This document shows positions 1-7,089 of a DNA stretch of 29,206 nt, in pieces. Source of the stretch: FLUQ01 sp031548325 (GTDB taxonomy: Bacteria; Desulfobacterota; Desulfovibrionia; Desulfovibrionales; Desulfovibrionaceae); NCBI GenBank assembly GCA_031548325.1, contig JAVBRE010000171.1:1-29206 (forward strand), written 5' to 3'. Every line of letters begins with the position of its first letter. Position 1 is the stretch's first letter. Position numbers and translations under genes: made by a program. The notes beneath the pieces are model-generated. The model did not search any database. It was not told where the DNA came from and saw nothing but the letters and a program-made list of their open reading frames with translations.

Positions 1-303
1 GGCTCCGAGCCAGTCCGTGCTTTCTTCCACCCAATCGCGATCCCGGGCGGGTTTTTCCGGCGGGCGGCGGGATGAGGGCAGGAGCGTGACGCGCACCCCG
101 TTCGGCATGCCGCCGGATTTGCCGTAGCTGAACGCGTATTCCAACTGGCGCTCGTGGTCCAGGCAGCCCGAAAGGCGCAGGGCGTCCAGCCACAGATACT
201 CGGCAACCAGTTTGCCGTTTCTGAACTTCCGGGCCGGGCCGATGGGGTTCGAGCGGTCGCATTCATACGGGCACACGCCTGCCCGCGCCGTGCGGACAGG
301 CAA
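1..303 (-). CDS. Unrecognised protein, partial (runs off left edge)
   Basis: An open frame on the minus strand has no stop from position 342 down to the window edge. It reads like a real protein: mixed composition, segments such as KFRNGKLVAEYLWLDALRLS and QLEYAFSYGKSGGMPNGVRV, and mostly G or C at the third codon position like the neighbouring genes. I do not recognise the family. No ATG lies in frame. Candidate starts are TTG at 303-301, with a GGAG about 12 nt upstream, and GTG at 276-274. The overlapping plus-strand frames are rich in R, P, A and G and look like shadows. A near-consensus leftward promoter lies at 420-448, and the leader between them carries two hairpins. The lack of a good start could mean the 5' end was replaced by repeat sequence, so a decayed gene is possible. 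Confidence 0.45.
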   Translation of the reverse strand, partial: MPVRTARAGVCPYECDRSNPIGPARKFRNGKLVAEYLWLDALRLSGCLDHERQLEYAFSYGKSGGMPNGVRVTLLPSSRRPPEKPARDRDWVEESTDWLGA

Positions 304-339
304 GATGTTGGGATGCTCCGCCCGCCAAAGGCGGGCGGA
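277..339. repeat. Pair of adjacent GC-rich hairpins
   Basis: Two inverted repeats sit close together. At 317-339 the arms of TCCGCCCGCC and its complement enclose an AAA loop, a perfect 10-bp stem. At 277-301 GCCTG-CCGC pairs with GCGG-CAGGC with one mismatch. The paired layout resembles REP-type extragenic repeats (inference). It lies between the promoter at 420-448 and the coding part of the partial leftward gene. Confidence 0.5.
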
Positions 340-419
340 TAATCATTTTCAGGCGACGGGAGCTAAGGCGGAGAAAGAGGACAGCAATAATTACGATATA
401 GAAATATTTCTAGATAAAA

Positions 420-448
420 ATATTAGCAAAAAAACAGAAATTTGTCAA
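420..448 (-). promoter_or_regulatory. Near-consensus sigma-70 promoter facing left
   Basis: On the minus strand TTGACA (448-443) is followed by exactly 17 nt and then TAATAT (425-420). The spacer is T-rich and the surroundings are much more AT-rich than the rest of the window. It would start transcription near 413 towards the partial gene at the left edge. A 14-bp perfect palindrome, TAGAAATATTTCTA (399-412), sits at the predicted start. Confidence 0.6.
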
Positions 449-538
449 GAAGGCCGCGCCGGGGCGGGTCCGTAAGGCTCGCCGGGGCATCAACGCATGT
501 ATGGACCTGCCCGGAAATAGAACATTTCATTGAGGCGC

Positions 539-570
539 GCTGCAAGGATTTGCCCGCAAATCCTTGCAGC
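539..570. repeat. Perfect 14-bp-stem hairpin
   Basis: GCTGCAAGGATTTG (539-552) is followed by the 4-nt loop CCCG and by the exact reverse complement (557-570). Neither side has a T tract, so it is not a classical terminator. It lies in the 3' flank of lysA. The sequence beside it (ACAAGCGCAGGC) has the CGCTTG-type word seen beside the other repeats at about 2060 and 27330. The rest of the 350-700 gap shows no gene. Confidence 0.6.
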
Positions 571-607
571 AAAACAAGCGCAGGCGGCAATTTCGCAGGA
601 CAGTGAA

Positions 608-646
608 CCTGGCCGGCAAAGCCGCCCCTAAGGGGTGATGGCCAGG
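608..646 (-). other. Predicted three-way-junction RNA fold downstream of lysA
   Basis: CCTGGCC (608-614) pairs with GGCCAGG (640-646). Inside lie two small hairpins, GGC-AAA-GCC (615-623) and CCCC-TAA-GGGG (625-635). It begins about 55 nt past the lysA stop codon, so it would lie in the lysA 3' untranslated region. It may stabilise or end the message, but no T run follows. Confidence 0.35.
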
Positions 647-700
647 ATGATCCGAATCAACTTGGCCCGCCGTTAAGCGGCTATTTCACCGGAAGTAAAA

Positions 701-1996
701 TCAGCTTTCCGGAAACAGGCGCAGCAGATCTTCCACGGTCTCGCGACGGCGGATCAGCTTCGCCTTGCCGTCCAGGCCGATCAACACCTCCGCCGGGCGA
801 AAACGCTGGGTGTAGGGCGAGGACATGGCATAGCCGTAGGCCCCGGCATCCAGCATGGCGATGATGTCGCCTTCGCGCATGGGCGGCAAAACGCGATCGC
901 GGGCCAAAATGTCGCCGCTTTCGCAAATGTTGCCGACAATGGTCTGGGCCAGACTGTCCGTTTCCGGCCCGGCCCCGGTCCGGTAGATTTCCACGTCGTG
1001 AAAAGCTTCATAGATCATGGGACGGGCCAGCACGTTAAAGCCGATGTCCGTGCCCACAAAACGGATGGCCGCGTTGCTCTTCACCGCGTTCACCGTGCCC
1101 AGAACCAGCCCGCATTCCGCCACCGCGTAGCGGCCGGGTTCCACAATGAACTTGCCCCGATAATCGTTCTCTTTCGTCCAGGCTTGCAGCATGCCGTCAA
1201 AGCGCGCGCCCAGCGCCGCCATGTCCAGACGGGCCTGGCCTTCATACTTGTGGTACGGAATGCCGAAGCCGCCGCCGAAATCGATGATCTCCAGCCCCGG
1301 AAAGGCTTTCGCGGTTTCCAGCATCCACTGCACGGCCGCCAGGTACGCGTCCGGCTCCATGAACAACGAGCCTATATGCTGGTTGAGACCCGCCAGAACC
1401 AGTGAATGCTTGCGCATGACGGCGTCCAGCGCGTCCAGCTCGTCCGCCCGCACTCCGAACTTAGTCTCATCCCCGCCGGTTATGACTTTGCGGCTGTGCC
1501 CCGCGCCGATGCCGGGGTTCAGCCGCACCATGACTTTGCGGCCGGGAAATAAAGACCCGAACAGATCCACCTGGGACAGGGAATCAAGACTGAGCAGCAG
1601 CCCCGCTTGCACGGCCTGGCGCATCTCTTCGCCGGACACGTTGTTGCAGACGTAAACCAGATCGTCCGGCGCGAAACCCGCGGCCAGTTGCAGGGCGAGT
1701 TCGCCCGGCGACATGGCGTCGGCCGAAAGGCCGCAGTCGCGGATGATGCGCAGCAGGCTCAGGTTGGCGTTGGCCTTGCCGGAAAAGCATACCCGGAAAC
1801 CGGGGTGAGAAGAAAGGGCCAGCAGTTCTTTGCAGCGCTTGCGGAGAATCGCCTCGCTGTAAACATACAGCGGGCTGCCGTATTCCCGGGTAAGCTGTTC
1901 CGGGGTCGTGCCGCCGAAAAAATTGACCGAATCCGTATAGTGCGAACGCACGCTTGCCATATCATGCTCGATTAGTTGGGGGTTGCCGGGACTCAT
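701..1996 (-). CDS. lysA: Diaminopimelate decarboxylase
   Basis: A PLP-dependent fold type III decarboxylase that converts meso-diaminopimelate to L-lysine, the last step of lysine synthesis, in the cytoplasm. Visible motifs, numbered from the longest start (431 aa), are: the PLP-lysine region GKANAN (Lys74), HIGS (207-210), the glycine loop GGGFG (241-245), EPGRY (286-290), the catalytic-cysteine motif CESGD (358-362), and DAGAYGYAMSS near the C-terminus. The order and length fit LysA. An alternative start at Met13 (1960) gives 419 aa and is plausible, because the first 12 residues look unconserved and the ATG at 1996 directly abuts a hairpin with no visible Shine-Dalgarno sequence. The gene stands alone, with its own predicted promoter at 2146-2174. 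The enzyme draws on the same meso-DAP pool as the MurE encoded further right. Confidence 0.93.
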   Translation of the reverse strand: MSPGNPQLIEHDMASVRSHYTDSVNFFGGTTPEQLTREYGSPLYVYSEAILRKRCKELLALSSHPGFRVCFSGKANANLSLLRIIRDCGLSADAMSPGELALQLAAGFAPDDLVYVCNNVSGEEMRQAVQAGLLLSLDSLSQVDLFGSLFPGRKVMVRLNPGIGAGHSRKVITGGDETKFGVRADELDALDAVMRKHSLVLAGLNQHIGSLFMEPDAYLAAVQWMLETAKAFPGLEIIDFGGGFGIPYHKYEGQARLDMAALGARFDGMLQAWTKENDYRGKFIVEPGRYAVAECGLVLGTVNAVKSNAAIRFVGTDIGFNVLARPMIYEAFHDVEIYRTGAGPETDSLAQTIVGNICESGDILARDRVLPPMREGDIIAMLDAGAYGYAMSSPYTQRFRPAEVLIGLDGKAKLIRRRETVEDLLRLFPES

Positions 1997-1997
1997 T

Positions 1998-2141
1998 TCA
2001 TAAATCGGCCAAGGGCCGATTTATGAGGATCGCTTCGCCCGAAAACGTGGTTTCGGACTCGCTTGCGCCGCCTTGGGCGACGCGCCGGACTGCCGTCCGG
2101 CGTTAGAAGTCACTTAATAATTCATTATGAAGTGACTTCTA
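1998..2141. repeat. Composite multi-hairpin element in the lysA leader
   Basis: Five inverted repeats lie in a row. TCATAAATCGGCC (1998-2010) pairs with 2014-2026, 13 bp. CCGAAA (2039-2044) pairs with 2051-2056. CGCC (2066-2069) pairs with 2076-2079. CGCCGGAC (2083-2090) pairs with 2095-2102. The last is a near-perfect 38-bp palindrome, 2104-2141, with 12-bp outer arms (TAGAAGTCACTT) and 5-bp inner arms (ATAAT/ATTAT) around one mismatch. The element fills the space between the predicted lysA promoter and the lysA start codon, so it would be transcribed as the leader. Its plan, GC-rich hairpin next to an AT-rich palindrome, recurs at 27304-27395. Confidence 0.6.
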
Positions 2142-2145
2142 GCAA

Positions 2146-2174
2146 AATTTAGGTGGCGAAGCCCGCCTTGTCAA
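2146..2174 (-). promoter_or_regulatory. Predicted lysA promoter
   Basis: On the minus strand TTGACA (2174-2169) is separated by 17 nt from TAAATT (2151-2146), a perfect -35 and a 4/6 -10. Transcription would begin near 2139, at the edge of the 38-bp palindrome, giving a lysA leader of about 140-180 nt made almost wholly of hairpins. Confidence 0.5.
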
Positions 2175-2476
2175 TCAGCAAGCTTCGACGGGCCGTTTTT
2201 TCACTTCTTTTATCCTATATCCACAGCTAGATAGCATAAAATACATATGCGTTTCTATTTTTTCTTGCAGTATTCCACCCAATGCTGTAATTTTCCTCTA
2301 TAGGACGAATAGTGTCCTTCTTCATATTACTTGAGAAACGCATATAAACCTGCGGGTCTGCGGTCATGCATTCTATATTATTCTGTTGCTCGGCCTATTG
2401 CGGACTTATCCGCAACATGCAGCGTCAAAAATGGATTACTCGCAGTTGACGATAGTTTTTCAGGAGGTGTCCCGCC
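2175..2476 (+). promoter_or_regulatory. AT-rich upstream region of the sensor-kinase operon
   Basis: About 300 nt without a gene. It contains a 12-bp inverted repeat, ATATGCGTTTCT (2245-2256) and its complement (2334-2345), 77 nt apart. It also contains a 7-bp hairpin TTGCGGA-CTTA-TCCGCAA (2398-2415) and a strong ribosome binding site, AGGAGGTG, ending about 8 nt before the kinase ATG. No convincing -35/-10 pair was found. The spaced inverted repeat could be an operator or a folded leader. Confidence 0.4.
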
Positions 2477-5374
2477 ATGAAACAGGCATCCTCAGCCGCC
2501 GCGCCACCGCCCTCGCCCGACATGAAGCTTGTCGGCCGCATCGGCATTGTCCTCGCCCTGATCTGGACGGCCGTCCTCGGCCTCTCGGCGCTGTATACCA
2601 TCCGCGCAATGCATGTCAGGGCGGAAAGCTACGCGCGCATCCAGGCCGGGACAGCTTTTGAAAAAGACGTCATCTACCGCCGCTGGAATTCCAACATGGG
2701 CGGCGTCTACGTGCTCGTCAGCCCCAGCACGGGCATCGAGCCCAACCCCTATCTGTCGCCGAAAGGCCGGGAAATTGAAACGCCGCAAGGCGTCATGACC
2801 AAGGTCAACCCCGCCTTCATGACCCGTCTGGTGCATGAGCTTGGGGAGTTGAAGTCCGGCGTTTCCGGCCACATTACCAGCACCGACCCCATCCGCCCGG
2901 CCAACAAGCCCGACCCGTGGGAGGAACGCGCCCTGCGCCGGCTTGAAAAACAGGAAGTTGAAGAAGTGTCCGAGCGCATGCCCTATGCGGGCAAGGACCA
3001 GATGCGCCTCATCCGCCCCCTGATAACCGAAGAGAGCTGCATGCCCTGCCATGCCTTTCAGGGCTATACCGTGGGTTCCGTGCGCGGCGGCATCAGCGTT
3101 TCCGTGCCCATGGAACCCTTTCTGGCCTCGGCGGCCGTCGCCGCCCGGCAGTCGGCCATGAGCCACGCCGGGCTATGGCTGGTTGGCCTGCTGGGCATCG
3201 CCTATACCACCCGGCTTTTGCGGCACCGCATAGGAGAACGCGATCTGGCCGAAATGCAATTGCGCGACCTGACCCAGGAACTGGAACAGCGTGTTGACGA
3301 GCGCACGGCGGACCTCTCCACGGCCAAGGACGCGGCGGAATCCGCCAGCCGGGCCAAGAGCGAATTTCTCGCCAACATGAGCCACGAAATCCGCACCCCG
3401 CTCAACGGCATTATCGGCATGGCCGATCTGCTGCTGCAGTCAAAACTGACCTCGGACCAGGCATCCATGGCCGCGACCATCAGAAACGGCGGGGACAGCC
3501 TGCTGGCCGTGCTCAACGATCTGCTCGACTTCTCCAAGATCGAGGCCCACAAGTTGCTCATCGACCCCATGCCCTTCAGCCTGCGCGACCTTGTCTTCGA
3601 TACGGTGAAAAGCCTGTCCCCCATCGCCTATAAAAAACATATCGAACTGATCGTGCAAATCGATTCGAAGCTGCCGGACCATTTTCTGGGCGACTACAAC
3701 CGCATCCGCCAGATACTCATGAATCTGCTCAACAACGCCCTGAAGTTCACCGAGCAGGGCGAAGTCGTCTTGCAGGTGCAGTGTGTTCCCACCTCGGGCG
3801 ATGAAACCGGCATGCGGATCAGCGTGGCCGATACCGGCATAGGCATTCACCCGGACAAGCAAAAAACCATTTTCGACGCCTTTGAGCAGGTGGACAGGTC
3901 CACCACGCGGCGTTTCGGCGGCACGGGCCTTGGCCTTGCCATCGCGCACAGGCTGGCTGGCCTCATGGATTCGAACCTGGATCTGGTAAGCGTACCCGGC
4001 AAGGGCAGCACCTTTTCCTTCAAGCTGCGCCTGCCGGCTCTGCCGGAACCGGAAACGCCGGAGCATCTGTCGGCGGAAGCGCTCAGAGGCAAGCAGGTGC
4101 TGGTCGTGGACGACAACGCCGCCAACCGGCACATTTTCATGGAACAACTGCGCGCCTGGGACATATCGGGATATGAATGCGCCAGCGTTGACGAGGCCTT
4201 GCGCCACATGCGCTTCGCCGCGAGCGCGCAAAACCCCGTCGAGCTTGTGCTCAGCGATTTGCAGATGCCCGAAAAGGACGGCATCGACCTGATGAAAGCC
4301 ATGCAGGCCAATGAATTCCTGAAGAACATCCCCGTCATCCTGCTTTCCTCCGGCCTCGTACCGGCGGATGAAGCAAAAAAACCGCTGTACAGGGCCAACC
4401 TTGCCAAGCCGGTACGGCCGGAAGACCTGCTTCGCGCCATCCGCAACGTCTTTGGCGTCAACGAGTCGCCGGCGGCCAAAAAAGCCTTTGAAAGCACGGC
4501 CGCGAGCGCAATCCTGCCCGTGCCGGACTTCTGTCTGGACCTGCTGCTGGTGGAAGACATCGAGATGAACCAGGCCGTTGCAACGCATATGCTCAAAGAA
4601 ATGGGGCATAACGTGCGCGTGGCCGAAAACGGCAGGCTGGCTTTGGAAGCGCTGAGCGAACGATCGTACGATCTCGTCTTCATGGACATCCAGATGCCGG
4701 TCATGGACGGCGTCGAAGCCACGCAGCGCATCCGCGAATACGAAGCCTGCGGCATTTTGGCCAAATACACGCCCATTGTCGCCATGACGGCCCATGCCCT
4801 GAGCGGCGACAAAGAAAAGCTCCTTGCCGCGGGCATGGACGGCTACATCACCAAGCCCCTGCACCTGGCAAAACTGCAGGAAGTCATCAACACGATCGCC
4901 AAGGAATTTTCCCTCGGCCAGGACGGCTGCGCGGAAAAGACCCCAAGCCCCCCGGAGGCGGAAAAAGACGCCGCGCCGGAAGAGCGCGCCGGGTTTCGCA
5001 TTCTTGAACCGGATCTTATCCGGAATTCTCTGGGGAATAACCGGGAAATCGTTGTCCGGGCAATCCAGATCTACCTGCGCGACGCGGGCAAACTGCTGCA
5101 GAAGGTTTCCGAGGTCCTTGACGGCGCCGATTCCGGCGCGCTGGCAAAAACCGTGCACGCGCTCAAGGGGATAACAAACTATTACACAAACGGAGAACTG
5201 TACAAAAACATCCTTGCGCTCGAGTCTCTGGGCAAAGCGGGCGGCCTGCCCGACAGGGCCGAGGAGGCGAAAACCTTGTTCCGGGCCGTGGAAGCGGATC
5301 TCGGCGTTCTTTGTGCGGAATTGGCCGTATACATGGGACAGGATACGAAAAAAAACGGCAGGGTAACGCTATGA
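2477..5374 (+). CDS. Hybrid histidine kinase with DUF3365 haem-type sensor, two receivers and HPt
   Basis: A membrane-bound sensor kinase carrying a complete internal phosphorelay, 965 aa. TM1 spans about residues 18-43. Residues 44-225 form a periplasmic DUF3365 (Tll0287-like) domain with one c-type haem motif, CMPCH (188-192). TM2 is about 231-248, followed by a charged coiled coil to about 290. The HisKA phospho-acceptor is His303 (SHEIRTPLNG). The ATPase has the N-box near 416-420, DTGIG (452-456) and GGTGLG (481-486). Receiver 1 has Asp594, receiver 2 has Asp737 (FMDIQMPVMDG), and the HPt domain has His894 (HALKG). A redox or gaseous ligand is the likely input (inference). The start has an ideal AGGAGGTG site. 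The stop overlaps the next start (ATGA), so the HD-GYP regulator is the likely output partner. Confidence 0.93.
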   Translation: MKQASSAAAPPPSPDMKLVGRIGIVLALIWTAVLGLSALYTIRAMHVRAESYARIQAGTAFEKDVIYRRWNSNMGGVYVLVSPSTGIEPNPYLSPKGREIETPQGVMTKVNPAFMTRLVHELGELKSGVSGHITSTDPIRPANKPDPWEERALRRLEKQEVEEVSERMPYAGKDQMRLIRPLITEESCMPCHAFQGYTVGSVRGGISVSVPMEPFLASAAVAARQSAMSHAGLWLVGLLGIAYTTRLLRHRIGERDLAEMQLRDLTQELEQRVDERTADLSTAKDAAESASRAKSEFLANMSHEIRTPLNGIIGMADLLLQSKLTSDQASMAATIRNGGDSLLAVLNDLLDFSKIEAHKLLIDPMPFSLRDLVFDTVKSLSPIAYKKHIELIVQIDSKLPDHFLGDYNRIRQILMNLLNNALKFTEQGEVVLQVQCVPTSGDETGMRISVADTGIGIHPDKQKTIFDAFEQVDRSTTRRFGGTGLGLAIAHRLAGLMDSNLDLVSVPGKGSTFSFKLRLPALPEPETPEHLSAEALRGKQVLVVDDNAANRHIFMEQLRAWDISGYECASVDEALRHMRFAASAQNPVELVLSDLQMPEKDGIDLMKAMQANEFLKNIPVILLSSGLVPADEAKKPLYRANLAKPVRPEDLLRAIRNVFGVNESPAAKKAFESTAASAILPVPDFCLDLLLVEDIEMNQAVATHMLKEMGHNVRVAENGRLALEALSERSYDLVFMDIQMPVMDGVEATQRIREYEACGILAKYTPIVAMTAHALSGDKEKLLAAGMDGYITKPLHLAKLQEVINTIAKEFSLGQDGCAEKTPSPPEAEKDAAPEERAGFRILEPDLIRNSLGNNREIVVRAIQIYLRDAGKLLQKVSEVLDGADSGALAKTVHALKGITNYYTNGELYKNILALESLGKAGGLPDRAEEAKTLFRAVEADLGVLCAELAVYMGQDTKKNGRVTL

Positions 5375-6483
5375 ACATCTTAATCGCCGAAGATCAGGAG
5401 ATGGCGCGTTTCGTCCTGGCCTCGCAGTTGCGCCAATGGGGGTACACGGTCACCGACGTGGAAAACGGCCAGGACGCTCTCGCCCACCTGCTGGCCGCCC
5501 CCGATTCCATCGACATGATCATCACCGACTGGAACATGCCGCTTATGGACGGCATAGAGTTCGCGTCCAAGGCGCGCGAACTCACGCGGTCCTCCCGCTA
5601 CATCTACATCATTCTGCTCACGGCCAAGGGCGAGACCGAAGACTTGGTGCAGGGCTTCACCGAGGGCATGGTCGACGACTACATCGTGAAGCCCTTCAAT
5701 GAAAAACAGTTGCAGCTTCGCGTCCAGGTCGGCCGCAGGCTCGTCGACTCGGAACGCGCCCTGCGCGAATACAACACCAGCCTGGAATCCCTGGTCCGCA
5801 AGCAGACCGTGGACATCCGGGAAACCCAGGCGGAAATCGTGGGCCGCCTGTTCAACGCGCTGGAATGGCGCGACCATGAAACAGCCCAGCACGTCAGCCG
5901 CATCGGCCTCATGAGCGCCTGCCTGGGCGGTTTTCTCGGCTGGGATCAAAGGCGCATCGACATGATCAAAGCCGCCGCGCCGCTGCACGACATCGGCAAG
6001 ATCGGCATCAGCGATTCCGTGCTGCTCAAGAAGGCCAGACTGGACCCCGAGGAATACCGGCAGATTCAGCAACACGCCGCCATCGGGTCTAAAATCCTGT
6101 CCGGTTCGCGCAACGCCACCATCCGCATGGCCGAATGCATAGCCCGCTGCCACCACGAAAACTGGGACGGCTCGGGCTATCCCAAAGGGCTGAAGGGCCC
6201 TGCCATACCGCTGGAAGCGCAGATCGTCTCCATTGTCGACGTTTACGACGCCATGCTTTCCGACCGCGTGTACCGAAAGGGACTGGCGGAAGACGAGGTA
6301 CTCCGGTATATCAAGGAACAACGCGAGCGCAAATTTCTGCCCTCTCTTGTGGATTTGTTTCTGGAGCGGCTCAGCGAGATGAAAAGCGAACTGCGCGGGG
6401 CGGCCGAGTTCGAGGCGCAGCACGAGCTTGCCGCGACGGATGCACGCGGCAACGGTAACGGAATCAAAACGGGAGCGTCATGA
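5371..6483 (+). CDS. Response regulator with HD-GYP domain, probable c-di-GMP phosphodiesterase
   Basis: RpfG-like two-domain protein, 370 aa. An N-terminal receiver (1-120) has acidic residues at the start (AEDQE), phospho-acceptor Asp53 (ITDWNMP) and Lys107 (VKPF). A helical linker (about 125-160) leads to an HD-GYP domain with HD at 206-207 (LHDIGKIG) and the signature HHENWDGSGYP (261-271). Proteins of this family hydrolyse cyclic di-GMP; the signature and metal ligands are intact, so activity is expected. The ATG at 5371 is chosen because the receiver begins there and it overlaps the kinase stop by 4 nt. An in-frame ATG 60 nt upstream lies inside the kinase gene and is unlikely. The 3' end overlaps the FKBP gene, again by ATGA. 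The kinase HPt domain is the expected phosphate donor (inference from context). Confidence 0.93.
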   Translation: MNILIAEDQEMARFVLASQLRQWGYTVTDVENGQDALAHLLAAPDSIDMIITDWNMPLMDGIEFASKARELTRSSRYIYIILLTAKGETEDLVQGFTEGMVDDYIVKPFNEKQLQLRVQVGRRLVDSERALREYNTSLESLVRKQTVDIRETQAEIVGRLFNALEWRDHETAQHVSRIGLMSACLGGFLGWDQRRIDMIKAAAPLHDIGKIGISDSVLLKKARLDPEEYRQIQQHAAIGSKILSGSRNATIRMAECIARCHHENWDGSGYPKGLKGPAIPLEAQIVSIVDVYDAMLSDRVYRKGLAEDEVLRYIKEQRERKFLPSLVDLFLERLSEMKSELRGAAEFEAQHELAATDARGNGNGIKTGAS

Positions 6484-6905
6484 TCGCGAAAAACGGCGAC
6501 ACCGTCCGGGTCCACTATACCGGAACCCTTGAAGACGGCACAGTATTCGACAGTTCGGAAGACAGAGAACCCCTGGAAGCCGTTCTGGGCAGCGGCATGC
6601 TCATCCCCGGCTTTGAGGCGGCCGTTGTCGGCCTTTCCGCGGGCCGGCGGGCCACCGTGACTGTAGAGCCCGCAGAAGCTTACGGCGCGCACACCGAAGA
6701 GTTGGTCATAAGCCTGCCCCACAGCGAATTTCCGCCCCACCTGAAGCCGGAACCGGGCATGGCCCTGCAACTGACCACCCAGGAAGGCACGGAATTCGAA
6801 GCTCTGGTCACCGAGGTCACGGACGAAGCGGTCACTCTGGACGCCAACCATCCCCTGGCCGGGCAGCGCCTGACCTTTGCCATCGAGTTGGTGGAAATCG
6901 TGTAG
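6480..6905 (+). CDS. SlyD-like FKBP-type peptidyl-prolyl isomerase
   Basis: A 141-aa cytoplasmic FKBP of the SlyD layout. The N-terminal half starts the FKBP fold (VRVHYTGTLEDGTVFDSS, then PLEAVLGSGMLIPGFE). An insert-in-flap domain occupies about residues 65-120, and the FKBP fold closes with DANHPLAGQRLTFAIELVEI. The family combines proline isomerase and chaperone activity. The histidine-rich metal-binding tail of E. coli SlyD is absent, so a metallochaperone role is not supported. The start overlaps the stop of the HD-GYP gene (ATGA), so it is probably translationally coupled, which is an uncommon partner for a two-component pair. No clear terminator follows in the 184 nt before fic. Confidence 0.92.
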   Translation: MIAKNGDTVRVHYTGTLEDGTVFDSSEDREPLEAVLGSGMLIPGFEAAVVGLSAGRRATVTVEPAEAYGAHTEELVISLPHSEFPPHLKPEPGMALQLTTQEGTEFEALVTEVTDEAVTLDANHPLAGQRLTFAIELVEIV

Positions 6906-7089
6906 AACGGAGTCCGATTGCATGGCGGAAGGCGCAGCCCGCCCGGTAAACTCAGTTCCGCCCGGTGCGTCGGTTTCCCCAGTTGAAGGACAACCGCGTG
7001 TTCATGTTGACAGGTGGCTCGACGGCCAGCAGGACAAAAGCATTCTCTTTTCGCCCGTTCCGTCGGCACGAGAACCAAAGGGAATTGCC

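Noticed and set aside
154..475. Small plus-strand frames at the left edge
   Set aside because: They are low-complexity translations opposite the better minus-strand frame and of the repeat/promoter region.
277..570. CRISPR array
   Set aside because: The repeats are single inverted hairpins of different sequence with no regular direct repeats or spacers.
1998..2141. Lysine riboswitch ahead of lysA
   Set aside because: The leader is hairpin-rich, but I could not find the conserved lysine-riboswitch core segments, and a similar plan recurs at an unrelated site.
6877..7089. N-terminal extension of the Fic protein
   Set aside because: The extra 71 residues overlap the FKBP gene and do not resemble the family. 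The ATG at 7090 has a ribosome binding site and the expected N-terminus.
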